A stretch of 5,924 nt of DNA, taken from an uncultured Collinsella sp. (GTDB lineage: Bacteria; Actinomycetota; Coriobacteriia; Coriobacteriales; Coriobacteriaceae). The notes under the pieces were generated by a model. It was given only the letters and a program-made list of their open reading frames with translations, had not been told where the DNA came from and did not search any database. The position numbers and the translations under genes are program-made. Positions 1 through 5,848 of this stretch are shown piece after piece. The DNA lies in contig CATZRJ010000077.1 of NCBI GenBank assembly GCA_958423535.1, forward strand, positions 1-5,924. Direction: 5' to 3'. Positions within the stretch are counted from its first letter, which is position 1. Every line of letters begins with the position of its first letter.

Positions 1-74
1 ACCCTTTAGGCGGAACTCTCCTAATTATTTGGATGAGTCGTTTACTTACTTGTGCTGTTACCGTCTTCCCGCTG

Positions 75-102
75 TTGTTGGGGTATGCTTTGTTCGTATG
101 TA
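75..102 (+). promoter_or_regulatory. Possible promoter of the repressor gene
   Basis: A TTGTTG hexamer (75-80) and a TATGTA hexamer (97-102) are 16 bases apart upstream of the repressor gene. The -10 match is poor, and no better pair was found in 1-112. If real, transcription would begin near 109, inside the operator-like element at 97-116, which would suit autorepression. The assignment is tentative. Confidence 0.3.
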
Positions 103-116
103 AACGTATGACATGT
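97..116 (+). promoter_or_regulatory. LacI-family operator copy in the repressor leader
   Basis: TATGTAAACGTATGACATGT matches the first copy of the tandem element ahead of the hydrolase gene (1246-1265) at 17 of 20 positions, around the same AAACG core. The same element occurs just ahead of the repressor and just ahead of the structural operon, and in no other place that I could find. That is the pattern expected for the binding site of the locus's own LacI-type regulator, with autoregulation. Binding has not been shown, so the regulator assignment is inferred. Confidence 0.65.
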
Positions 117-123
117 TGATGGG

Positions 124-128
124 GGAGG
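124..128 (+). promoter_or_regulatory. Ribosome binding site deciding the repressor start
   Basis: GGAGG lies 5 bases before the ATG at 134. The in-frame ATGs at 113 and 119 lie upstream of it and have no Shine-Dalgarno sequence of their own. The first also falls inside the operator-like element. The ATG at 134 is therefore the preferred start. Confidence 0.8.
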
Positions 129-133
129 GTGCT

Positions 134-1144
134 ATGGCTCGCGAGAGTGCTCGTTCTAAAGATACGGCTAAGCCTGGCATCAAGGAAGTTGCAGCGGTGG
201 CGGGGGTTTCGCCTACTACGGTATCTCGCGTGCTTAATAATCGCGGCTACATTAGCCAGGAAACCCGCGATAAAGTCCATGCGGCGATGGAGCGCATCAA
301 TTACACGCCCAACGATATCGCCCGTGCCATGCTCAACGGTCGCCTGAACCTTATCGGCATGATTGTTCCCTTTGTGAGCAGCCCGTTCCATGCTCAGGTT
401 GTGCAGGCGGTCGAGCGCACGTTAGCGGAAAACGGCTTTAAGATGTTGCTGTGCAACAGCGCCAATCGACCCGATCTTGAGCGTTCCTATATTGACATGC
501 TCCGCCGCAATATGGTCGACGGCGTCATCGTCAACTCCCTCAATATCGGTGCCGAGGCATATGCCGAGATGGGCTTGAGCCTGGTTGGCATCGACTGCGA
601 TCTTGGCGAGGGCTCTGTCCAGATTGCAAGTGACAGCTATGGCATTGGCGAGCTCGCCACGCGCCGTCTGATTGATGACGGCTGCAGGCGTATCCTGTGC
701 CTGCGCAGCAATAGCCGCATGCGCATGCCTGCCAATAAGCGTACCGATGCCTACCTCGATGTTGTTGAGCAGGCCGGTTTGTCCGCGCTTGTCCGTGAGG
801 TTGAGTTCGTTAAGCCCGACGACGAAAAGGGCGCGGTCGTTGCGAAGATCCTCGATGAGAACCCCGATATTGACGGCATCTTTGCGGGAGACGATACGAT
901 GGCGGCTATCTGTCTTAACGTGATGAAGCAGCGCGGCTTGAGCGCTCCGGACGATATTAAGGTCGTGGGCGCGGATGGTGCCCGCCGCACTATGACGTTT
1001 ATGCCTGACTTAACAACCGTACGTCAAGATATCGATCGCATCGGAGAGCTCGCGGCGCAATCCATCATTGCTCTTATTAACGGCGAAAAGCCCGAGTCGA
1101 ATATCAAGCTTCCCGTTGAACTCATTGAGGGCAAAACCGCGTAG
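134..1144 (+). CDS. scrR: LacI-family transcriptional repressor, ScrR-type
   Basis: A 336-residue DNA-binding repressor, predicted to control this sucrose-type locus in response to a sugar or sugar-phosphate ligand. A LacI helix-turn-helix is visible at about residues 16-36 (IKEVAAVAGVSPTTVSRVLN), followed by NNRGYIS. That combination is typical, from memory, of sucrose repressors. The hinge helix is at about 59-69, and the periplasmic-binding-protein-like effector domain runs from about 72 to the end; overall length is normal. The start at 134 is chosen for its GGAGG site; an upstream in-frame ATG at 113 would add seven residues. Oddity: where LacI and PurR have the leucine that inserts into the operator's central step, this protein has Met66 by motif alignment (A-R-A-M). 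It is followed on the same strand by the operon it probably represses. The family call is firm; the ligand and the name ScrR rest on context. Confidence 0.88.
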   Translation: MARESARSKDTAKPGIKEVAAVAGVSPTTVSRVLNNRGYISQETRDKVHAAMERINYTPNDIARAMLNGRLNLIGMIVPFVSSPFHAQVVQAVERTLAENGFKMLLCNSANRPDLERSYIDMLRRNMVDGVIVNSLNIGAEAYAEMGLSLVGIDCDLGEGSVQIASDSYGIGELATRRLIDDGCRRILCLRSNSRMRMPANKRTDAYLDVVEQAGLSALVREVEFVKPDDEKGAVVAKILDENPDIDGIFAGDDTMAAICLNVMKQRGLSAPDDIKVVGADGARRTMTFMPDLTTVRQDIDRIGELAAQSIIALINGEKPESNIKLPVELIEGKTA

Positions 1145-1201
1145 TTCATCCCGTGCCAAAAGAATTCCTCAAACGCCTCTGATGACCGTTCACCGGCATA
1201 T

Positions 1202-1215
1202 GCCAACCGTTTGCC
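1202..1215 (+). promoter_or_regulatory. Imperfect CG-centred palindrome, possible second operator
   Basis: GCCAACCGTTTGCC agrees with its own reverse complement at 10 of 14 positions, around a central CG (1208-1209). This is the general shape of LacI-family and cre-like sites. It differs in sequence from the 17-bp tandem element downstream, so it may serve a different regulator. A related but weaker stretch, ACCGTTCACCG, begins 21 bases upstream at 1185. It lies about 42 bases before the proposed -35 of the operon promoter. The role is inferred from symmetry and position only. Confidence 0.35.
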
Positions 1216-1244
1216 GACGACTGGAACTGCGAAAAGACGTATTG

Positions 1245-1282
1245 ATATGAAAACGTTTGACATATGAAAACGATTGACATAT
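1245..1282 (+). repeat. Tandem 17-bp operator repeat before the operon
   Basis: Two copies of a 17-base unit lie head to tail, at 1245-1261 and 1262-1278, followed by ATAT (1279-1282). They differ only at one base after the central CG (T at 1256, A at 1273). Each copy is bounded by ATATG on the left and CATAT on the right, so the flanks are inverted and are shared where the copies meet. A third copy occurs ahead of the repressor at 97-116, and a degenerate one may lie just upstream at about 1228-1244. These are the probable binding sites of the ScrR-type repressor. The 17-base period is less than two helical turns, so adjacent dimers would not sit on the same face. Confidence 0.75.
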
Positions 1283-1285
1283 CTT
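1257..1285 (+). promoter_or_regulatory. Operon promoter embedded in the operators
   Basis: A perfect TTGACA (1257-1262) from operator copy 1 is followed after 17 bases by TATCTT (1280-1285), which matches the -10 consensus at 4 of 6 positions. Transcription would start near 1292, leaving a leader of about 36 bases. Copy 2 supplies a second TTGACA (1274-1279). Its best nearby -10, TAGTAT at 1301-1306, is 21 bases away, which is too far for a standard promoter. Repressor binding would block polymerase directly. Confidence 0.6.
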
Positions 1286-1313
1286 GCCATTGTACCGAGT
1301 TAGTATGTCGTGG

Positions 1314-1321
1314 AAAGGGAG
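1314..1321 (+). promoter_or_regulatory. Ribosome binding site deciding the hydrolase start
   Basis: AAAGGGAG lies 6 bases before the ATG at 1328. An in-frame GTG at 1310 lies upstream of this site and would place the Shine-Dalgarno inside the gene, so 1328 is preferred. Confidence 0.8.
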
Positions 1322-1327
1322 TCTCGG

Positions 1328-2710
1328 ATGCACAAGGTGTATTACCAGCCTGAGGGAATTTGGGTAGGCGACATCATGCCGTACGGCGAGGACGGCACGT
1401 TCTATCTCTATCATCAGCGTGACACGCGTAACCCCGAACCTTTCGGAGAGCCGTTTGGCTGGGCACTCGCTACGACCAAGGATTTCGTCAACTACAAGGA
1501 CTATGGGGAGAGCCTTGAGCGCGGCGGCGACGAGGAAGTCGACCAGTACATTTATGCCGGCACGGTGTTTAAGGTGGGCGACAAGTACCATGCGCTCTAC
1601 ACTGGTTGCAATCGCGATAAGGTCCGCGCACGTTTGATGAAGCAGGTTCTTCTTCACGCAACGAGCGACGACGCCGTCAAGTGGGAGAAGAACATCGCCG
1701 AGACGCTGCTTCCGCCCCAGGAGGGTTACGATGACCGCAACTGGCGCGATCCCTTTGTTCTTTGGGATGAGGAGAACGAAGAGTACATGCTCATCCTCGG
1801 CACGCGTGTGGGCGAGGACAAGCGTCTGATGACCGGTCGTCTGGTCAAGTTCACCTCCAAGGACCTGGATACCTGGGAGTTCCAGGGCGACTGGTGGAAT
1901 CCGGGCCTGTACACCATGTTCGAGATGCCTGATCTCTTTAAGATGGGCGACTGGTGGTATCTGGTGTTCTCTGAGTACAGTGATGGCAACAAGACCCGTT
2001 ACCGCATGTCTCGCTCTATCAACGGTCCTTGGATCACTCCTGCGGACGATTCCTTCGATGGCCGCGCGTACTATGCTGCACGTACCGCATTTGACGGCGA
2101 GCGCCGCGTTCTCTTTGGTTGGGTTCCTACGCGCGACGAGGGCGGCGACCCCAGCTCTTACCTGTGGGGTGGCACTTTTATGCCTCTCGAGATCGTTCAG
2201 CGTGCCGACGGAACGCTCGGCACCAAGCTTCCCGACAGCATGCTTGGCGCCTTTGGCGAGGCTAAGGCAGTCGAGGCCTTTGAGCTTTCGTGCGAGTCGG
2301 GCAAGGTCGAGCAGGTGCTCGCCGCGGATGCCGGTTCTACCTATATGCTCGACGCCGACATCGAGCTCGCCGGTGACGCTGCCGGCTTCTCGGTGAAGCT
2401 TGCCGAGGACGCCGAGTCCGGTCTTGCCTATGAGTTCCGCGCCAACCTGCGTGAGGGCAAACTCGAGTTTACGGCGGCCCCCCAGTATCCGTGGTTCCAG
2501 GTCAACAACATGGGCCTCGAGCGTCCGTTGTTCTTTAAGGGCGAGGGCACTCACCATGTGCGTCTGGTCGTCGACGACGACATCGCGACCATCTTTGTCG
2601 ATGATGTTGCGCTCAACGCTCGCTTCTGCAACAAGCAGGGCCAGGGTGTGGCGCTGACGGTCACCGACGGTGCGCTCAAGTGCGCAAACGCAACGATCGC
2701 GTCTCTGTAG
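1328..2710 (+). CDS. Divergent GH32-like beta-fructosidase-type hydrolase
   Basis: A 460-residue cytoplasmic enzyme with no signal peptide. It shows a five-bladed beta-propeller of the GH32/GH43/GH68 kind followed by a GH32-type beta-sandwich from about residue 325. The beta-sandwich signature near the end is VRLVVDDDIATIFVDD. Landmarks align with the canonical enzyme encoded at 4303. W-V-G-D (Asp15) stands where the nucleophile motif W-L-N-D-P-N-G should be. Y-A-G-T-V-F replaces Y-S-G-S-A-F. W-R-D-P (Asp141) is the transition-state stabiliser, and E-M-P-D-L-F (Glu199) replaces E-C-P-D-L-F for the acid/base. The three acidic residues are thus kept, while Asn and the P-N-G of the first motif and the Cys of the third are lost. 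This suggests a fructoside or related furanoside other than ordinary sucrose-6-phosphate, but the substrate is unknown. It is the first gene of the operon, 45 bases before the permease. The fold is secure; activity is inferred. Confidence 0.82.
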   Translation: MHKVYYQPEGIWVGDIMPYGEDGTFYLYHQRDTRNPEPFGEPFGWALATTKDFVNYKDYGESLERGGDEEVDQYIYAGTVFKVGDKYHALYTGCNRDKVRARLMKQVLLHATSDDAVKWEKNIAETLLPPQEGYDDRNWRDPFVLWDEENEEYMLILGTRVGEDKRLMTGRLVKFTSKDLDTWEFQGDWWNPGLYTMFEMPDLFKMGDWWYLVFSEYSDGNKTRYRMSRSINGPWITPADDSFDGRAYYAARTAFDGERRVLFGWVPTRDEGGDPSSYLWGGTFMPLEIVQRADGTLGTKLPDSMLGAFGEAKAVEAFELSCESGKVEQVLAADAGSTYMLDADIELAGDAAGFSVKLAEDAESGLAYEFRANLREGKLEFTAAPQYPWFQVNNMGLERPLFFKGEGTHHVRLVVDDDIATIFVDDVALNARFCNKQGQGVALTVTDGALKCANATIASL

Positions 2711-2745
2711 CGGCAACGAACCGTTTTATGATTTAGAAAAGGAAT

Positions 2746-2753
2746 GGAGAGGA
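2746..2753 (+). promoter_or_regulatory. Ribosome binding site deciding the permease start
   Basis: GGAGAGGA ends 2 bases before the ATG at 2756. An in-frame ATG at 2744 has its purine-rich stretch (AGAAAAGGA, 2735-2743) directly abutting it with no spacer. The start at 2756 also gives the N-terminus expected of an EIIB domain, MDYKAVS. Confidence 0.7.
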
Positions 2754-2755
2754 AC

Positions 2756-4207
2756 ATGGACTACAAGGCAGTGTCCCAGCAAGTCGTCGACAACGTCGGC
2801 GGACTGGAGAACATCGAGGGCGCCACGCATTGCGTGACCCGTCTGCGTCTGGTGCTCAAGGATACGAGCAAATACAACAAGGCCGAGCTCGAGAACATCG
2901 ATGGCGTCAAGGGCGTGCTGTACAACAGCGGCCAGCTCATGATCATCTTCGGTACCGGTACCGTCAACAAGGTTTACGATGAGTTTATGGCTCTGACGGG
3001 CGTTAAGGAGATCAGTGCTTCCGAGGTCAAGGGCGCCGAGGCGGACAAGAAGGGCAAGTTCTTCTCGGTCCTCAAGGTATTCTCGGATATCTTTATCCCC
3101 ATCATTCCTGCCTTCGTCGGCGCTGCAATCATCATCGGCCTTAAGTCGCTGATCGTTGCCAACGGCCTCTTTGGCATGGAAGGCAGCCTCGCCGATCACA
3201 GCGAGTTCCTCAAGAACCTCGCAAGCTTCTTTGCCATTATCGCCACCACGTTCGACTACCTGCCTGTCCTGGTTATGTACAGCGCGGTCAAGCGTTTTGG
3301 CGGTAACCCGATCCTGGGCATCCTCGTCGGTATCGTCATGGTTCACCCGAGCCTTATGAACCGCAACACGTTCGTTATGGACCCGACGGGTGCTGAGTAC
3401 TGGAACTTTGGTCCGCTATCCATTCCCATGGTTGCTTTCCAGGGCGGCGTGTTCCCTGCAATCCTGACTGCCTGGTTTATGGCCAAGGTCGAAAAGATTG
3501 CCCAGAAGTACATCCCCGAGGTCGTTTCGTTCGTCTTTGTCCCGACCGTTACCCTGATTCTTGCTAACGTCGCCCTGTTCACCGTGTTCGGCCCGCTCGG
3601 CAACCTGATCGGCGACGTCCTCGGCGGCGTAATCGATATCCTGTACAACAGGATGGGCGTCTTTGGTGCCTTTGTCTTCGCCGCGTTCCTGCAGCCGCTT
3701 GTCGTTACCGGTACGCATCAGTTCATCCAGGGTATCGAGGCAAACCTCGTCGCCACGACTGGCTTCAACTACATCCAGGCCATCTGGTCGGTTTCCATTA
3801 TCGCCCAGGGCGGCGGCGCCATCGGCATGTACCTCATTCATAAGAAGCATTCCAAAGAGCGCAACATCTGCATGTCGTCCTTTATCCCGACGCTGGTCGG
3901 AATCTCCGAGCCCGCTATCTTTGCTGCAAACATGCGCTATTCGATCATTCCGTTCATCTGCGCATGCATCGGTGCAGGCTGCGGCGGTGCCTTCGTGAAG
4001 TTCTTTGAGGTGCGCGCTATCGGTCAGGGTCTGACCGGTGTGCTTGGCCTGCTCATCGTTACGCCCGAGACGCTCGTGTGGTATGTGGCTGGCAATCTCA
4101 TCGCCTTTATCGTGCCGATCGTCTTGATCTTTGCCTACAACAAGGCAAAGGGCGTTCCGACCACCGATGAAGAGGGCGCTGGCGCTGGCTTCGATGTCAG
4201 CTTCTAG
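2756..4207 (+). CDS. scrA: PTS permease EIIBC, sucrose type
   Basis: A 483-residue membrane protein that imports a sugar and phosphorylates it on entry. The EIIB domain spans about residues 1-80, with the phospho-accepting Cys26 in T-H-C-V-T-R-L-R, the glucose/sucrose-superfamily signature. A charged linker (about 85-102) leads into the EIIC domain (about 103-475), which has around ten hydrophobic segments. EIIC motifs include G-T-H-Q-F around His321, then I-E-A, I-W-S and A-Q-G-G, and the conserved G-I-S-E-P-A-I-F with Glu385. From memory this order matches sucrose EIIBC proteins (ScrA) better than beta-glucoside ones. There is no EIIA domain at either end and none elsewhere in the window. 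A separate EIIA, probably of the glucose type, must donate phosphate. The gene lies between two GH32-type hydrolase genes and should be co-transcribed with the first. Family is certain; specificity for sucrose is likely but not proven, as a related fructosyl disaccharide is possible. Confidence 0.88.
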   Translation: MDYKAVSQQVVDNVGGLENIEGATHCVTRLRLVLKDTSKYNKAELENIDGVKGVLYNSGQLMIIFGTGTVNKVYDEFMALTGVKEISASEVKGAEADKKGKFFSVLKVFSDIFIPIIPAFVGAAIIIGLKSLIVANGLFGMEGSLADHSEFLKNLASFFAIIATTFDYLPVLVMYSAVKRFGGNPILGILVGIVMVHPSLMNRNTFVMDPTGAEYWNFGPLSIPMVAFQGGVFPAILTAWFMAKVEKIAQKYIPEVVSFVFVPTVTLILANVALFTVFGPLGNLIGDVLGGVIDILYNRMGVFGAFVFAAFLQPLVVTGTHQFIQGIEANLVATTGFNYIQAIWSVSIIAQGGGAIGMYLIHKKHSKERNICMSSFIPTLVGISEPAIFAANMRYSIIPFICACIGAGCGGAFVKFFEVRAIGQGLTGVLGLLIVTPETLVWYVAGNLIAFIVPIVLIFAYNKAKGVPTTDEEGAGAGFDVSF

Positions 4208-4246
4208 TTGATCCTTTCAGCGTAACGTGCGGATAAGTCCATTTGA

Positions 4247-4284
4247 GGAAGGGCGTTCGGCTCATGTGAGTCGAGCGTCCTTCC
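4247..4284 (+). promoter_or_regulatory. Long intercistronic RNA hairpin
   Basis: The arms 4247-4263 and 4268-4284 pair over 17 base pairs without a bulge, closed by the tetraloop AUGU (4264-4267). Three pairs are G-U wobbles (4253/4278, 4256/4275, 4260/4271). On the opposite strand these would be A-C mismatches, so the structure is built for the + transcript. No U-tract follows (CTATAG), which argues against an intrinsic terminator. It sits between the permease and the last hydrolase gene, 8 bases before that gene's ribosome binding site. It could stabilise the upstream mRNA after processing, lower read-through, or shape translation of the downstream gene. The structure is seen directly; its role is inferred. 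Confidence 0.75.
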
Positions 4285-4292
4285 CTATAGAC

Positions 4293-4299
4293 GAGAAGG
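4293..4299 (+). promoter_or_regulatory. Ribosome binding site of the sucrose-6-phosphate hydrolase gene
   Basis: GAGAAGG lies 3 bases before the ATG at 4303 and 9 bases before a second in-frame ATG at 4309. The spacing favours neither clearly, so the protein may begin MAMFNQ or MFNQ. Its GAAGG core (4295-4299) could pair with CCTTC (4279-4283), which is part of the preceding hairpin. Confidence 0.6.
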
Positions 4300-4302
4300 C
4301 CA

Positions 4303-5751
4303 ATGGCGATGTTTAATCAAAAAAATAAGGTGACACGCGCGGACTATGAGCAGTGGCGCGCCGGACAGGATGAGACGGCGGCTCGCATCGCGTCCGACCC
4401 CGATAGGCTCCTGTTCCATGTGGAGCCTGAGCTTGGCTGGCTTAACGACCCCAACGGTTTGGTGCAGATTGGTGATACGTATCACATCTATCACCAATAC
4501 GATCCGTTCGATGCTGCGCATGGCGGTCCAGTGCTTTGGAACCATCTGACGACAAAGGATTTTGTGACGTACGAGAATCACGGCCCCGTGCTGTTCCCCG
4601 ATTCCGATTTGGATTCGAGTGGAGCGTATTCTGGTTCTGCCTTTGTACGTGATGGCAAGATTCACTACTTCTATACCGGCAACGTCAAGCATTTTGACCG
4701 CGATGATTACGACTACGTGTTGACGGGCCGTGAGCAAAACCAGATTCATATGGTTGCCGAGAATCCCGACGAATTGGGCGAGAAGCGCATAGCTGTTGGG
4801 CCGATCGATTACCCCGACGATATCGGTACGCACGTGCGCGACCCCAAAATCCTTGAACACGATGGTATCTACTACATGGTTCTCGGCGCTCGTACGAAAG
4901 ACGACCGTGGCTGCGTGCTTGTCTATACCTCGAGCGATCTAGAGGACTGGAGCTATGCGACGCGCATTGAGCTAGGCGAGAAGTTTGGTTTTATGTGGGA
5001 GTGTCCTGATCTGTTTGAGCTCGATGGTGAGCTTATTCTCGTTTGCTGTCCGCAGGGTGTGCCTGCCGATGGTTGGCGTTACCGCAATCCACATCAGTGC
5101 GTGTGGTTCTCCATCGAGGCCGATTGGGAGGCGCCGAGCTTTAAAATCGTCAGGCAGGGCATGCCCCCGATGGTCGATGCCGGTTTTGATTTCTATGCTC
5201 CGCAGTCCTTTGAGGATGCTGCAGGCCGGCGTTTGATGATCGGATGGTCGGGTTGCCCCGACGCGACGGCAGAAAACCCGACGGTGGCGCGCGGGTGGCA
5301 GTGCGCGTTGACGGTGCCGCGAGAGCTGAGCATACGCGATGGTAAGCTCTGCCAGCAGCCGGCGTACGAGATTGAGAGGATGCGCGGCGGCTGCGTTCGT
5401 ACTGTAGGCGGAGAGACCGTCGAGGAGCCGGGCCGCCTGTTTGATCTTGTGGTTTCCTGCGAGGGCGCCAAGATGGTCGAGCTCGAAATCCGCAAGGGTG
5501 TCTTTGTACGTTATGCGGACGGGATGCTTACCCTCGACATGGGTGACGAAGGCTATGGGCGCGACCAAAGGTCGATCGAGCTCAGCGAGCTTCGCGACCT
5601 GCGCGTGCTTTCGGACACTACGATGGTCGAGATTTTTGCAAATGGCGGCGAGGCGGCACTTACGAGCCGTACCTATTCGCCGGCGGTTCCGGCGATGGGG
5701 TTGCATGCCGAAGGTGCGGCGTCGATGGAGTTCTACCGCCTCGCGCATTAA
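4303..5751 (+). CDS. scrB: GH32 sucrose-6-phosphate hydrolase
   Basis: A 482-residue cytoplasmic enzyme that would cleave sucrose-6-phosphate, delivered by the PTS permease, into glucose-6-phosphate and fructose. All three GH32 hallmarks are intact. W-L-N-D-P-N-G carries the nucleophile Asp49, R-D-P the stabiliser Asp180, and W-E-C-P-D-L-F the acid/base Glu233. Y-S-G-S-A-F (about 109-114) and the start of the beta-sandwich region (about 345 onward) are also present, and V-E-I-F-A-N-G-G-E near the end is the usual sandwich signature. An N-terminal helical extension of about 35 residues precedes the propeller, as is common in ScrB. Length is normal. Rare codons (AGG at residue 35, ATA at 163, CTA at 213) look more frequent than in the two genes before it, suggesting lower expression or a different history. 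No fructokinase gene follows in the window. Invertase activity on unphosphorylated sucrose cannot be excluded from sequence. Confidence 0.9.
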   Translation: MAMFNQKNKVTRADYEQWRAGQDETAARIASDPDRLLFHVEPELGWLNDPNGLVQIGDTYHIYHQYDPFDAAHGGPVLWNHLTTKDFVTYENHGPVLFPDSDLDSSGAYSGSAFVRDGKIHYFYTGNVKHFDRDDYDYVLTGREQNQIHMVAENPDELGEKRIAVGPIDYPDDIGTHVRDPKILEHDGIYYMVLGARTKDDRGCVLVYTSSDLEDWSYATRIELGEKFGFMWECPDLFELDGELILVCCPQGVPADGWRYRNPHQCVWFSIEADWEAPSFKIVRQGMPPMVDAGFDFYAPQSFEDAAGRRLMIGWSGCPDATAENPTVARGWQCALTVPRELSIRDGKLCQQPAYEIERMRGGCVRTVGGETVEEPGRLFDLVVSCEGAKMVELEIRKGVFVRYADGMLTLDMGDEGYGRDQRSIELSELRDLRVLSDTTMVEIFANGGEAALTSRTYSPAVPAMGLHAEGAASMEFYRLAH

Positions 5752-5810
5752 CCGTGCGTGGAGCACGATTGGACTTGCTGGGCGAAATGTGTTGCAGTTG
5801 CCGCAGCGAA
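5752..5810. other. Gene-free stretch after the last hydrolase, no clear terminator
   Basis: A small hairpin (CGTGC at 5753-5757 with GCACG at 5763-5767, loop GTGGA) follows the stop codon immediately. It has only 5 pairs and no T-run behind it, so it is not a convincing terminator. Nothing else was recognised before the direct repeat at 5811. Confidence 0.4.
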
Positions 5811-5839
5811 CTACCGTTTATCGCGTATAGCTACCGTTT
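5811..5839 (+). repeat. 9-bp direct repeat with 20-bp period
   Basis: CTACCGTTT occurs at 5811-5819 and again at 5831-5839, two helical turns apart. It lies just upstream of a possible promoter, so the two copies could bind a regulator on one face of the DNA. ACCGTTT also appears at 1206 and 2721, so chance is not excluded. Confidence 0.4.
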
Positions 5840-5848
5840 GCGGAGTAA

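Noticed and set aside
113..133. Upstream in-frame ATGs at 113 and 119 as the repressor start
   Set aside because: They lack a Shine-Dalgarno sequence, and the first lies in the operator-like element, while the ATG at 134 has GGAGG at a good distance.
1195..1204. Perfect palindrome GGCATATGCC as an operator or terminator
   Set aside because: It is a short 10-bp palindrome with no loop or T-run, unlike the other sites. It overlaps the better-supported CG-centred palindrome and can occur by chance.
1190..2716. Reverse-strand open frame of 508 codons opposite the divergent hydrolase gene
   Set aside because: It is a shadow of a GC-biased gene on the + strand. The product has no recognisable domain, while the + frame has clear GH32 motifs.
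2711..2730. Terminator after the divergent hydrolase gene (CGG...CCG followed by TTTT)
   Set aside because: The stem is only 3 bp, and the next gene follows closely in an apparent operon.
4208..4237. Internal promoter before the last gene (TTGATC, 18 bases, GATAAG)
   Set aside because: Both hexamers match consensus at only 4 of 6 positions, so it is too weak to list. It would place a transcript start almost exactly at the hairpin base, so 5'-end mapping there would be informative.
4247..4292. Rho-independent terminator between the permease and the last hydrolase gene
   Set aside because: The stem is strong but no T-run follows on the + strand, and the minus-strand version would have three mismatches.
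4972..5766. Reverse-strand open frame of 264 codons opposite the end of the last gene
   Set aside because: It overlaps a gene with full GH32 motifs and its translation is low-complexity, rich in Arg, His and Ala.
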